From assembly GCA_016124235.1 (NCBI GenBank), contig WGOC01000010.1:1-64000 (forward strand): 64,000 nt of DNA, written 5' to 3'. The stretch's first letter is position 1. The number at the start of each line of letters is the position of its first letter. Source of the stretch: a bacterium. GTDB lineage: Bacteria; Verrucomicrobiota; Verrucomicrobiia; Limisphaerales; RI-55. Positions 26,587 to 36,700 of this stretch are shown piece by piece. The notes under the pieces were generated by a model. It searched no databases and was not told the DNA's origin. It was given only the letters and a program-made list of their open reading frames with translations. A program made the translations under genes and the position numbers.

Positions 26587-26623
26587 AAAAAAGCCGGCCC
26601 ACGATTTCGGGGCCGGCTTTTTT
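26587..26623. terminator. Bidirectional rho-independent terminator between the reductase and efp
   Basis: A perfect 14 bp stem (AAAAAAGCCGGCCC at 26587-26600 and its complement at 26610-26623) with a 9-base loop. The T-run on the plus strand ends the reductase transcript, and the A-run gives a T-run on the minus strand for the efp gene, which converges on it. Confidence 0.9.
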
Positions 26624-26643
26624 AAAGTTGCTGATGCAATCGA

Positions 26644-27207
26644 TCAACCGCGCTCCATGTATTTGCCGGTGCGGGTATCGACCTTAATCTTTTCGCCGGT
26701 CTTGATGAAGAGCGGCGCCTGCACGGTCACGCCGGTTTCCAGGATGACGGTCTTCATCACGTTGTTCGCCGAATCGCCCTTGATGCCTTCCGGCGCATCG
26801 CTCACCCCGAGAACCACGCTGGGTGGAAGCTCAATCGATACCGCACGGTCTTCCACGAACGTCATCGTCACCGGCGAGTTTTCGATCAGAAAATTTTTCG
26901 CGTCGCCGACAATTTCCGCCGTGAGACTCACCGTTTCATAGGTCTCCGGATCGGAGAAAACATAGTCCTGCTGGTCCATGTAGCTGAACTCCATCTTTTT
27001 GGTCATCATCGGCACGACTTCAACCTTTTCGGTGGAGGCGAAGCGGACATCGGAGGATTTGCCGGTGCGAATGCTCCGGATGATGGCCTGGACGAAGGCC
27101 CGCAGATTGCCGGGCGTGCGGTGCTGCACTTCGAGCACCACACAGACGTCGTTGTTGTAGCTGATGGCCATGCCGCGGCGGAGATCGTTGGCGTTTGCGT
27201 TTGCCAT
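26644..27207 (-). CDS. efp: Elongation factor P
   Basis: A 187-residue EF-P with three beta-barrel domains. The N-terminal KOW-like part has the loop HRTPGNLRAFVQ, domain 2 contains YMDQQDYVFSDPETYE, and the C-terminal OB domain ends with APLFIKTGEKIKVDTRTGKY. EF-P relieves ribosome stalling at proline runs. The residue at the loop tip (position 34), Lys in E. coli where lysylation occurs, is Asn here. The tRNA-Lys gene is about 75 bases upstream on the same strand. Confidence 0.92.
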   Translation of the reverse strand: MANANANDLRRGMAISYNNDVCVVLEVQHRTPGNLRAFVQAIIRSIRTGKSSDVRFASTEKVEVVPMMTKKMEFSYMDQQDYVFSDPETYETVSLTAEIVGDAKNFLIENSPVTMTFVEDRAVSIELPPSVVLGVSDAPEGIKGDSANNVMKTVILETGVTVQAPLFIKTGEKIKVDTRTGKYMERG

Positions 27208-27284
27208 AAAATGCTGTCGGGTATCTGTTTGACTGGGTGCGGAACTGCCTGGCGTTCATCGCTCAAGGCGAACCGCGAACCGGG

Positions 27285-27359
27285 TGGTGGGCTGGCGGGG
27301 ACTCGAACCCCGAACCAACGGCTTAAAAGGCCGCTGCTCTACCATTGAGCTACCAGCCC
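27285..27359 (-). tRNA. tRNA-Lys (anticodon TTT)
   Basis: The acceptor stem GGGCTGG pairs with CCAGCCC. The D-arm (AGCTCAATGGTAGAGCA), an anticodon arm with stem GCGGC/GCCGT and loop CTTTTAA (anticodon TTT), the T-arm (CGGGGTTCGAGTCCCCG), a discriminator A and an encoded CCA at 27285-27287 are all present. Confidence 0.95.
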
Positions 27360-27467
27360 GGCCCAAGAGGGCGGGAAAGTAAAGGTCGACCCCGGCCCAC
27401 GCAAGCCACTTTTGGAAGTCTTTGTGCAAAAGCGCACGACGTGTCCGCGCCGACAATTCTGAATCAC

Positions 27468-28031
27468 TCACTTCGGGCGCTGGCTTGAAGGCGCCACCGA
27501 CAGTGGCGACACGGGTTCGATCCATCCCGCCTTGCGAGCGTCCTCGTCGACGTAAGCCTTCGTGACTCGCCAGAATTTGTCGTCGCCGGCGGGCCAGTCG
27601 GTGACCTTGAGGAACCGCTGCACTTCCGCCCGGGTCGGCCGGTGATCGTACATCTGATCGCCGGCCCAGGGCGCATCGCAGACATCATGAAAACGCCAAC
27701 GCCCCGGACCCCGCTGCTTCGAGGTTTTGGGAAACCGCGGATTGCGCACTGCGTGAGCGATCGCCCACTTGCCGGACTTGAACTCGACCAGCAAAAGCGC
27801 GTCATCGACGTACCAGGGTCGATCGTCTTCGCGGGAAATAAAGGCCAGCAGACGAACCGATTGAACCTTCGTGTAACGGCCGATTTGTTTGAGGATGGCT
27901 TGAGCGGAAACAGGCGGAGAGGCCGGCGCAGGTGGTGCAGCAAAACCCCACTTGAGCGGACCAAAGACGGCGACAACGACGGCCGCCAGCATTGACCAAC
28001 GAAAACGTCTGCTATGAAAATCAGCAACCAT
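27468..28031 (-). CDS. Exported protein of unknown function
   Basis: A 187-residue protein with a basic N-terminus and a signal or anchor helix (about residues 13-32), followed by a proline-rich linker (APPAPASPPVSAQ) and a soluble domain. Recognisable short blocks are ILKQIGRYTKVQSVRLLAFI, DDALLLVEFKSGKWAIAHAV and RAEVQRFLKVTDWPAGDDKF. I do not recognise the family. Another overlapping frame of similar length on the same strand has random composition and is rejected. The serpin gene lies 26 bases upstream on the same strand. Confidence 0.6.
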   Translation of the reverse strand: MVADFHSRRFRWSMLAAVVVAVFGPLKWGFAAPPAPASPPVSAQAILKQIGRYTKVQSVRLLAFISREDDRPWYVDDALLLVEFKSGKWAIAHAVRNPRFPKTSKQRGPGRWRFHDVCDAPWAGDQMYDHRPTRAEVQRFLKVTDWPAGDDKFWRVTKAYVDEDARKAGWIEPVSPLSVAPSSQRPK

Positions 28032-28057
28032 TGCCTGGGTTTAAAGTCGGTTCGGTA

Positions 28058-29359
28058 TCACCGCGGGTCCAGCATCCGGCCGAGGAACAAGCACGCGCCC
28101 GTCGAGCGTTGTTGAATGGCAAATAGGAACGGGTGATCCACCGTCACTTCCACCGGTTGCTTCGGTCGTAATTCGATGCTGGTTGTCCGCATCATGGCGA
28201 CGGCCGTCGCTGCGGCGGCTTCGGTTCCCTTTTCGTCGATTTCGAGAAACGTCTTGTGGAAGACGCCGGAGATGTAGAGGTAATCGTTCGGTCGACGCGG
28301 GGCCATGCGATCGAAGCCAGCGCTTCCCAGCGGCTTGTCAAAAGCCGACTTCATTCCCAGCGTCTGCAAGGTTTCGCCTAATCGCATCACCGGCGGTTCC
28401 ATTTTGAATTTGGGCAGACGCAAAATGACTTCGGCGGATGGCACCCGGGCGAAGGAGGCCAGTTGTTCCGCGGTCAATTTCGTCTCCATTTCAGGCAGGC
28501 CATCGACTGAATCCGGCAACAGCACGAGGAACTGCAAATCACCACCGGCGTAAGGCAGCGTCACCACCGAGAAACCGTCTTCACGCCGGTAGCCCATTCG
28601 CTTCTGCTGGGTCATCGTCGGCACCGGCACCGGGTCGCCTCCTTTCACGTGAAATGGCTCCGGCTTCGTGGCGGATTCCTGGAACGGCTCGGCCCAGGGG
28701 ACCTTGAGGTAGATCGCGTTGACCAGCACCAGACGGCTGTCCTCGTTCAACGCGTTCGGCGGGATGAGATTCTGAATGCGCTCCTTGGTTTGGTCGGCAA
28801 CCCACGTATTGATCAAATCCGTTGCCGCGTCTGGGTTGGCCTCAAAATCGACCATCTGAAACGGTGCATCGTAGGCATCTTTGGTCACCTCCAGAAATGC
28901 CTGGCGAAAGTCGTAGCCGGTCTGGCCAAACAGCCGATTGGCCAGCGTTAACGTAATCGGATCGTTGGTTCGGCCGTATTCTCGTGCGCGCTTCGCTTGG
29001 GCTTCGCTCGCGGCCACCATCGCCTCCAGGCGACTTCTGAGATTGGCAAACGACGCCGCCAAGTCTGCGTCGTTTGCCGGAAAGTGAAGCGTATTCGCCA
29101 TCTCCTTCCGAGTTTCCCCCGCGGCGCCGGCGTAGGTCATCGCGAGGGCCGACTGGATCGAATACGGTGACAAAAGCGAATTTTCTCCTATATCGGCGGA
29201 TCGTTTTAGCAGATCGATGCCAAGCTGGTTGACCGCTCGGGAAGCGATCTCGGGACGAGCAGGCGACGGATCGGACGGTCGATTGTTTCCCGGCGCGGCA
29301 CAACTATTGGCGGCGGCAGCCACAAACCCAAGGATGACGAGGTGAAGGAAGGTTTTCAA
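28058..29359 (-). CDS. Serpin-family protease inhibitor, probable lipoprotein
   Basis: A serpin of about 433 residues: LLSPYSIQSALAMTYAGAAG near the N-terminus, LVLVNAIYLKVPWAEPF (the breach/shutter strand), then YLYISGVFHKTFLEIDEKGT and the hinge GTEAAAATAVAM of the reactive-centre loop, ending HPFLFAIQQRSTGACLFLGR. The hinge has small residues as in inhibitory serpins. Alignment with alpha-1-antitrypsin puts P1 near the Arg-Thr-Thr segment. No ATG opens the frame near the domain; the TTG at 29359 starts a hydrophobic signal (KTFLHLVILGFVAAAANSC) with a Cys that may be lipidated. An in-frame ATG at 29773 would overlap the divergent rnd gene. Confidence 0.82.
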   Translation of the reverse strand: MKTFLHLVILGFVAAAANSCAAPGNNRPSDPSPARPEIASRAVNQLGIDLLKRSADIGENSLLSPYSIQSALAMTYAGAAGETRKEMANTLHFPANDADLAASFANLRSRLEAMVAASEAQAKRAREYGRTNDPITLTLANRLFGQTGYDFRQAFLEVTKDAYDAPFQMVDFEANPDAATDLINTWVADQTKERIQNLIPPNALNEDSRLVLVNAIYLKVPWAEPFQESATKPEPFHVKGGDPVPVPTMTQQKRMGYRREDGFSVVTLPYAGGDLQFLVLLPDSVDGLPEMETKLTAEQLASFARVPSAEVILRLPKFKMEPPVMRLGETLQTLGMKSAFDKPLGSAGFDRMAPRRPNDYLYISGVFHKTFLEIDEKGTEAAAATAVAMMRTTSIELRPKQPVEVTVDHPFLFAIQQRSTGACLFLGRMLDPR

Positions 29360-29551
29360 AGCGTATGTCGGTTGAGATCGTTCAATTGGTCCGCCATCGG
29401 AGAACCCCTCGCCGGCGGGTTCCGCAAAGATCGACGTGGTTCTGCGGCGATTGCTCCCGTTTTCGCACCAAACACGGCCGAGGCAAGGCCGAATTTGAGC
29501 CGGACCGCTTTTCCACTTTTGCAGCGCGGCGCTTTCCGTAACATTTGGCGC

Positions 29552-30616
29552 GTGATCAATACCGAAGCGGCGCTGCGGGAGTTTTTGCCCGAATTGCACA
29601 AGGCGGAATGGATCTCCATGGACACCGAGGCGGACAGCCGTCACGCCTATCCGGAAAAGGTCTGCCTGCTGCAATTCGGGGTGGAGTCGGGTGATTATCT
29701 GGTCGACCCGCTCGCCGGCTTTGATCTCGGGCCCCTCTGGGATGAGCTGCACGGTCGCGAATTGATCCTTCACGGCGCCGACTACGATCTACGCCTGATG
29801 CGGCGGCAATATGGTTTCGTACCCCGGGTGGTTTTCGACACCATGTTGGCCGGGCGGTTGGTGGGCAATCCGACATTTGGGCTGCGCGATCTCGCCCAAA
29901 AATATCTGGGCGTGGAACTCGAAAAAACGTCGCAGACCGCCAATTGGGGCCGGCGCCCGCTGACGCCTCGAATGGAAAAATACGCCCGCAATGACACGCA
30001 TCATTTAAAGGCGCTTACCGACGCCCTACGCGCAGAGTTGGAGGAGTTGGGCCGCGTCGAATGGCACCGGGAAACCTGCCAACGGCTCGTCACTGAAGCG
30101 GCAAACCCACCAGCCGTTGATCGCGACGAATTGTGGCGCATCAAGGGCAGCAGCCGCCTGCGGCCGCGCGGACTGGCGGTTTTGCAAAAACTCTGGCTCT
30201 GGCGCGAACAGGAAGCCATCGCCAGCAATCGGCCACCGTATTTCATCCTGCCGCACGAGATGCTCGTAAAGATCGCCGAAGACGCGGAAAGCCTTCCGCA
30301 CCGCAGTCCGCACGCACCACGATTTCTCACCGCCCGCCGCAAAGCCACATTGCGCGAGGCACTCGAGGAAGGACTGGCCGTACCCGATGAAGAATGCCCG
30401 CGACCCTTGGCCCGACGCGGACGCCGCGCCTCCGAGCAGGACATGGCGCGGTTCGAGAAATTCAAGAAACGTCGCGACGCGCAGGCGACGGAATTGAACA
30501 TCGATCCAACGCTGATCGCGAGCAAAGCCGAACTCATGGCTCTCGCCCAGGATGGTGCGAAGGCGGTCGCCGACTTGATGCTGTGGCAGCGGGAGTTGCT
30601 GGGACTGCGCTCGTAA
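29552..30616 (+). CDS. rnd: Ribonuclease D
   Basis: A 354-residue 3'-5' exonuclease of the DEDDy class that trims stable RNAs. Catalytic acidic residues are in ISMDTEADS (Asp24, Glu26), in GADYDLRLM (about 75-83), and in YARNDTHHL (Tyr144, Asp148). Part of an HRDC-like domain follows (LAVLQKLWLWREQEAIASNR). I start at the GTG at 29552 (VINTEAALREF), because the upstream part of the frame overlaps the serpin promoter and is not conserved-looking. It diverges from the serpin gene and is followed 21 bases later by the next gene. Confidence 0.82.
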   Translation: MINTEAALREFLPELHKAEWISMDTEADSRHAYPEKVCLLQFGVESGDYLVDPLAGFDLGPLWDELHGRELILHGADYDLRLMRRQYGFVPRVVFDTMLAGRLVGNPTFGLRDLAQKYLGVELEKTSQTANWGRRPLTPRMEKYARNDTHHLKALTDALRAELEELGRVEWHRETCQRLVTEAANPPAVDRDELWRIKGSSRLRPRGLAVLQKLWLWREQEAIASNRPPYFILPHEMLVKIAEDAESLPHRSPHAPRFLTARRKATLREALEEGLAVPDEECPRPLARRGRRASEQDMARFEKFKKRRDAQATELNIDPTLIASKAELMALAQDGAKAVADLMLWQRELLGLRS

Positions 30617-30637
30617 ATTACCGGGCGCCGGCTTGCG

Positions 30638-32377
30638 TTGATGCAGACTGTCCGTATAAATCGGGCAGCCGCTGCCATGACATCTACCCGACCACTCTAC
30701 TTTGGAATCGTCCTCACCCTTGGCCTGTTGCTGGCCGCCGGTTGTTCCAGCTCGGGCCGTTCGCGCGGAACCTCGGATCATATCACGTCACTGAATTACT
30801 CCAGTGGCGCCGTGGTGCCGGAACGCTCGGACCTCCCGCCGACGATTTATACCAACGCGCCCAACTCAACGAGCACGAGTGCGGCAAACCCGGTTCCTCA
30901 AGAAACGGAGAAAGTGACGGAAGAAACACCGGTTGCGACCGCCGAACCCAAGGTTTCGCAAACGCAAACCGAAACCAAAAAAGTTGTCGAACGGCGGACC
31001 GCATCCGCCAAGCCATCGACGCGTGCCCGCACGGCCCAGGCGGAGCCGGTGACCATGTATGTCGATGCGTCGGGATTGAATGTGCGCGCCTCGGCCGGGA
31101 CGGACGCGAAAGTGGTGGATCAAATCGGGCGCGGCACCAAGGTGGAAGTCACCGGTCAAACCACCGGACCCAACGGCCACAAGTGGTCGCAAGTGGAATA
31201 CAAGGACGGCAAAAGCACCGAAACCGGCTGGGTGGCCACGAACTATCTGGCGTCCAGTTACGCGGAAGTCATCGACGACCGTCCGGATCATGCGAGCAGT
31301 TCAACCAATTCCTCGGGGCCGACGGATTTCGGCAAGTTCGGCGGGCTCCGTTACGGTCCGGTACCCAAGCGTTCGTACGAAGGCAATCCCCGAATCGACG
31401 CGCGGGCGGTTTACGTTTCGCTCAACGTGCTTTCGTCATCCCGATTTGACGACATTCTGGAAATGGTCGACGGCACCCACTTGAACGCGCTCGTGATCGA
31501 TTACAAGGACGACGTCGGCTGGCTGCTCACCAAATCAGCCACGGCGGCGCGTTTGAATCCCGTGGCCAACGACAAGGCGAAATACAACGACATCTCGGAC
31601 CTCATCAAAAAACTCAAAGCCAAACACATTTACCTCATCGCCCGGATCGTAACGTTCAAGGATCCGATCTTCGCGCGGACGCATCCTGAGAAAGCCATCC
31701 TCGACAAGCGCAACGGGAAGATTTTCAAGAGCGGCGACGGCCTGATGTGGGCATCGCCGCACGATTCCGATTTTCGCGCCTACAACCTGGGATTGGCAAA
31801 GGAGGCGGCCGCCGCCGGCTTCAACGAGATTCAATTTGATTACATTCGCTTTCCCGATGTTTCCCACGATTTGGATCGGAACTTAAATTATCGCAACACT
31901 GACGGGACCTCGAAGGCGGAGACGATCCAGAGCTTCCTCCTCCAAGCTCACCGCGAGCTTTCACCGCTGAAGGTCTACCTCGCCGCCGACGTGTTTGGCC
32001 TGGTGACGACCACGCGCGATGACATGCGCATCGGTCAATATTGGGAAGCGGTCAGCAACGCGGTCGATTTCATCTGCCCGATGATGTATCCGAGTCATTA
32101 CGCGAATCATTCCTACGGATTGAACGTGCCGGATCGTTATCCCTATGAACTGATCCAGCGCGGACTGCGTTACGCCATCAACCGCAACGAGAATCTGGAA
32201 TCACCGGCCAAAATCCGGCCGTGGTTGCAGGGTTTCACCGCCACCTGGGTGAAGGGCCACATCGCCTACAATCCGGCGCAGATCAAGGCGCAGATCAAGG
32301 CCGCGGCCGACAGCGGCATTCACGAATACCTGATCTGGCATCCCTCCGGAAAATACAACTCCGCCGCCTACCGTTGA
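30638..32377 (+). CDS. Lipoprotein with SH3 domain and putative glycoside hydrolase domain
   Basis: 579 residues. The N-terminus has a lipoprotein signal (lipobox LLAAGC). Next comes a low-complexity Thr/Glu/Pro region, then a bacterial SH3 domain (about residues 138-205: YVDASGLNVRASAGTDAKVV, ETGWVATNYL). The last 330 residues match the putative glycosyl-hydrolase family formerly called DUF4015: AVYVSLNVLSSSRFDDIL, LVIDYKDDVGW, GFNEIQFDYIRFPD and CPMMYPSHY, a TIM barrel with acidic residues at strand ends. Cell-wall or exopolysaccharide processing outside the inner membrane is likely but unproven. The start may also be the ATG at 30677. Confidence 0.75.
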   Translation: MMQTVRINRAAAAMTSTRPLYFGIVLTLGLLLAAGCSSSGRSRGTSDHITSLNYSSGAVVPERSDLPPTIYTNAPNSTSTSAANPVPQETEKVTEETPVATAEPKVSQTQTETKKVVERRTASAKPSTRARTAQAEPVTMYVDASGLNVRASAGTDAKVVDQIGRGTKVEVTGQTTGPNGHKWSQVEYKDGKSTETGWVATNYLASSYAEVIDDRPDHASSSTNSSGPTDFGKFGGLRYGPVPKRSYEGNPRIDARAVYVSLNVLSSSRFDDILEMVDGTHLNALVIDYKDDVGWLLTKSATAARLNPVANDKAKYNDISDLIKKLKAKHIYLIARIVTFKDPIFARTHPEKAILDKRNGKIFKSGDGLMWASPHDSDFRAYNLGLAKEAAAAGFNEIQFDYIRFPDVSHDLDRNLNYRNTDGTSKAETIQSFLLQAHRELSPLKVYLAADVFGLVTTTRDDMRIGQYWEAVSNAVDFICPMMYPSHYANHSYGLNVPDRYPYELIQRGLRYAINRNENLESPAKIRPWLQGFTATWVKGHIAYNPAQIKAQIKAAADSGIHEYLIWHPSGKYNSAAYR

Positions 32378-32470
32378 TTGCCGTCCCGGATGCGCGATTG
32401 ACTTTTGCAGAGATGGTTGTTGATCGTTCCCGACAAGGAACCGCCCGGCGAACGATCGCCGCGGCGTGAG

Positions 32471-33736
32471 ATGATCGCTCAACACACCATGCAACGGAAC
32501 CACCCCACTTCGCCGCGCACGAACGGCCAACGATTGCTCGTCAGTATCATTCTCGTCGCGCTGACCCTGACCACTCATGCGGCCGATTTCCTCGTCGAGT
32601 CGGGTGCTCCCTCCCCCGCCGCGGGCGGCAAACTCACGTTGCAACTGGTCGCCCTCAATCCGACGGACGCCACGGCAACACGAGAATTTCCCGCCACGAT
32701 TGACGCCACGCTTTCGGTCGGAAGCGATTCGGAGACGGTGAAATTTCAAACTTCATCGGAAACCAAAGTTAGCATCGCTCCGAACGGATTCGCGCGAATC
32801 ACCTACCAAGCGGACATTCCCGGGCGAATCAGTGGGGCGGCCACTTTGAAAGTCACCGTGGCCGGATCACCCACGTTTCATTTCGACATCAGTCCGGCAC
32901 CGGAATCAATCGCACCAGAACCCGCAAAAGCAGGGCACCGATTTTCGGTCACGGAAGCGATGGACCAACAACCAGCAGAAACCAGCTTCTTCAAGCGCCA
33001 CATCTTTCCGTACGAACCATTCTATTTCCTTGCCGGCCCCGATGCGCCGTCGGTCAAATTCCAGGTCAGCATCAAATACCGCCTCGTGAACACGGAGATC
33101 GGCGAAGACGGCGAAGGGGAGGGCTGGCTGTATCGTCACGCGCGCTGGATGGACGGATTGCACCTCGCCTACACGCAACGTTCGTTGTGGGACATTCAGG
33201 CTGCGTCGGCGCCGTTTCTGGATTCGAGTTACATGCCGGAACTTTTGTACGAGCGACCGAATTTGATCGATCCGGAACACGGGTGGCTGGAACGCATCGG
33301 CGCACAAATCGGCGTGAAGCACGAATCCAACGGCAAGGACGGTGCGGACTCGCGGAGCCTGAACATTGGATATGTTCGCGTGCCCTTCGTTTTTGGCGAC
33401 GAAAACAATTTTTACGTCAGCCTTGAACCCCGCGCATGGTTTTACTTTGAAGACATGTCCGACAATCCGGATCTGCCCGACTACCGTGGTTACATCGATC
33501 TCAAGCTCAAAGCCGGCTGGGCGCGCGGGCTGCAGGTGGCTGGCTGGCTGCGCGCAGGCAAGGATTTCGATCGCGGCAGCGCGCAAGTCGACGTGACGTA
33601 TCCGTTGCACAATCTGTTGTCGCGCAGCTTTTCGCTCTACCTCCAAGCGCAGTATTTCAACGGCTACGGCGAGAGCCTGCTCTACTACAATCAGCGCAGC
33701 GAAATCTGGCGCGTGGGGATTGGGTTGTATCGATGA
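32471..33736 (+). CDS. pldA: Outer-membrane phospholipase A with an extra N-terminal domain
   Basis: 421 residues from the ATG at 32471 (an ATG at 32489 is also possible). A signal peptide (RLLVSIILVALTLTTHAA) is followed by a beta-rich region of about 130 residues, and then the 12-strand OMPLA barrel from about residue 175. The catalytic motif is clear: GVKHESNGKDGADSRSLN contains His284 and Ser286 with Asn298, equivalent to His142, Ser144 and Asn156 of E. coli OMPLA. OMPLA hydrolyses phospholipids that reach the outer leaflet. The N-terminal domain is not in the E. coli enzyme. The gene converges with the large operon ending at 33746. Confidence 0.85.
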   Translation: MIAQHTMQRNHPTSPRTNGQRLLVSIILVALTLTTHAADFLVESGAPSPAAGGKLTLQLVALNPTDATATREFPATIDATLSVGSDSETVKFQTSSETKVSIAPNGFARITYQADIPGRISGAATLKVTVAGSPTFHFDISPAPESIAPEPAKAGHRFSVTEAMDQQPAETSFFKRHIFPYEPFYFLAGPDAPSVKFQVSIKYRLVNTEIGEDGEGEGWLYRHARWMDGLHLAYTQRSLWDIQAASAPFLDSSYMPELLYERPNLIDPEHGWLERIGAQIGVKHESNGKDGADSRSLNIGYVRVPFVFGDENNFYVSLEPRAWFYFEDMSDNPDLPDYRGYIDLKLKAGWARGLQVAGWLRAGKDFDRGSAQVDVTYPLHNLLSRSFSLYLQAQYFNGYGESLLYYNQRSEIWRVGIGLYR

Positions 33737-33745
33737 TGGGCGCTG

Positions 33746-36700
33746 CTATTCCCAGGGCCTCGGCGAATCCTTGGACAACCCGACCACTCGTTCGACAAAT
33801 GGAATGAGCTGATCCAATTCCGGAACCGACGCCATAAGAGTCCCATTGTCGCTAATCAAGTGCACCAAATTGGGCTTGGAATTCATGAACCCAACCGGAT
33901 GCCCTGCCATCGCGTAGCCACTCAGTATTTCATTACCGACACCTTCTTCGGCGATTGCCTGGGTCCAATCATATCCCTTTCCCTGGAATATTGTTTTCAA
34001 TTTTTCCAGAGGTGTCTGAACAGCGAGAGCGAGGATGACCAGTTTGTCGCTACCACCGAGCCGGCTTTGCAAAGATCTTAATCTGTTCAGCGTATCCTCA
34101 TACCCTTCCAACTCTTGACTCCATATAACAAGCAGCACGTGCTTCCCTCGAAAGTCTGCAAGGTGTACGGGTTTGCCGTCCATCCCGATCATGGGAATCT
34201 CCGGTGCTGGCCTGCCCGGTTCAACCGGCTTACGATCTGACAGGGCGATTTCGCCAAGATCAATCGGGGTGTCTCCCGGTTCAACCGTTAGTTGCTTGAA
34301 GTAGTTTGCCAAGGGTTTCTGCATATATGGCTGTTCACCCTCTTTCGTGAACTGTAATTGCAGGTTGTATTTACCGGCGGGAACGTTGTCACAGCGGAAG
34401 CTACCGTCCTGATCAAAGCGAATGACGTAGGTATGTTGTTGAACCCGGTATTCGCGACCTTCTTCGGATTCGTAAAACTCCCGCATCTCCTTCTGATAGT
34501 CCGCGTACAATGCCTGAGCCTGTTCCTGACTCATTTGGCCGGATGGCCGCCGCAATGTCGGCGGCTTGATCGTGGGAATGCTCATCAACTGATGCATGCC
34601 ACGATCGAATTCAATCTCGGCCGCCAGATCCTCCGACGGTTTTACGCGACCGATAATTGACCTTCCCGTACCACCAATTGTCACATTCGTCCGCATGCCG
34701 GGCGTTAGAAAAAGTGGAACGCCATGGCTCCAGATAATCGGTTGGCCCGACTGCGTCGGATATTGAAGTGCAACCTCCAATTCCACCGGAGGAACTTGTT
34801 CAAAAACAAACGACCCATCGGCGGCAGGTTTGGCTGAAGAATACACCTGCAACTTCATATTCAGATCTGTCGGGTTGTAATAACCCGAGTTCGCTCGATG
34901 CAGGGAGATGTTCTCATCAGGTGTGATGTGTTCACCAACTTTCAGTGTCCCTTCAACGCGTGCCCAATGTCGCAATGTGATCTCACCTGTTTGTTTTAAT
35001 TCCTCCATTGTTATCTGACCAAAACCTGCTGTTGGGTGAGCAGCAAATACGCCAAGACTCGCCAATTCAATCGGCATCACAAACGTGCCATCGGGGTTGC
35101 TGTGGATGATCGGTTGATTGTTTATGTTTCGGAAATTGGGTGGCTTGTCCATGTAGGCATAAGTGGACTCCCCGGCCAGGACCAGTTCCGCACCAGCTAC
35201 CGGTTTGCCGGTCGCATCGACCACTCGGCCTTTTGGCGGAACACCTCGCTCCAGTTTGACCAACAAATTGGTATTGGATCGGAATGTGTCCGAGATACCG
35301 GGGTAATACCCGTCCGCCTTGACCTGCAAGACATAACCAAACTGCGCCTGACGTTCTTGGTCCAAGTCCATTTGGAACTCACCATTGCGGCCCGGCAATG
35401 GATTGTACCTCTCCCAACTGGCCTGCTGCGGAGCGTACCTCTGGCCCTTAATGACCGTAAAAGATTCGATCGGTTTTCCGGTTTCGGCATCGACCACTTT
35501 GAGTTCCACGTGTGGCGCCGAAGTGAGGGTCACCTTGTGGACGGTTCCATCGGCCGAAACAGTAACGACTTGTTCGCTCGAGCTCGTTGTGGCGACCAGA
35601 TACTTAGCCTCTCCGTCGGGCGGCGAATTCCACGACACTTTTCCGTCCGCACCTGTCTGGTCCATCCAGTCGATCCACAAGCCGTTCCGCCAGTCGAGCA
35701 GCATAACAAACGCATCTGACACCGGTTTCCCGTCCGAATCAGCAACCAGGAATTCAAGCGGTTTGGCTGGCCGCAATTGGAACTGCCACGGCTCGCCGCC
35801 GGTTTGAACCCGATCTCTGACAAAGCCGGGTGAAAAGCCGGGAGCGGTCACCACGGCAACACCGGCACCGGGCAATAGATTCTGAAATAAGAAATCGCCG
35901 TCCGATCCCGTTTCCGTCAGCCGCCGTGGCACTCGAAAATCGCCTCCCACGAAATACGCCACCTTCGCCCCGGCAAGCGGTTTGCCGCCTTGATCAGTTA
36001 CATGCCCGTTCAGATTTTGACCGGCCGCAACCTCCGTCAGCGCCGTCCGCTGAAGAAGATCCACGGCTGAGACGGTAAACGCATCACCGCTGTCATCCTG
36101 CATATACGTCGCCGGAAGATAGTTGGGATGAGTGATTTGCAAATTAAGTCGCTGAAAATCGTCGGGGGCAGCGCCGATCGACCATTTGCCGGTGGAATCG
36201 GTTCTCACCACCGGCCACTTACACAGGGTATAGCCGACCAAACTGCCTTTCATGATTCCGCTAATCGCCACGTTGGCGTCCTCCACCGGCATTCCGGCTC
36301 CGTCGACGACCATTCCGCCGATGACTTTTCCGGGTGCCATTGCGAATTGAGTCGGCTTTGGATTGGCCAGTTCGTCGCTGGCAAGCACGGGCAGCGAGCA
36401 CCAAGTCGGAACGTTATCGAGACCAACTGCCGCCAACTCGAATTCAACATTATCCCGGACCGGATACAGAATCGTGATCGTCCCATCCGCATCGGTGTGA
36501 TACTCGCCCCAGTATGTCGGGCTGTCCCCCGATTTCATCCAGGCATTCACGCGCCCGCGCAAAATGGGCTTGTCGTCCACCTGGTCAACGAATCGCACTT
36601 TGCGTTCAATCAATCGCGGTTCAATCAAGTTACGTCCGCCACCAAGTGTTTCGATCAACTCTGGTGCTGGCTCGCCCTGCTCGAGCGTCAAGCCGTCGAG

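Noticed and set aside
27464..28027. Alternative 187-codon frame over the exported-protein gene
   Set aside because: Composition rich in Arg, Ser and Cys as in shadow frames; the other frame has a signal peptide and normal protein composition.
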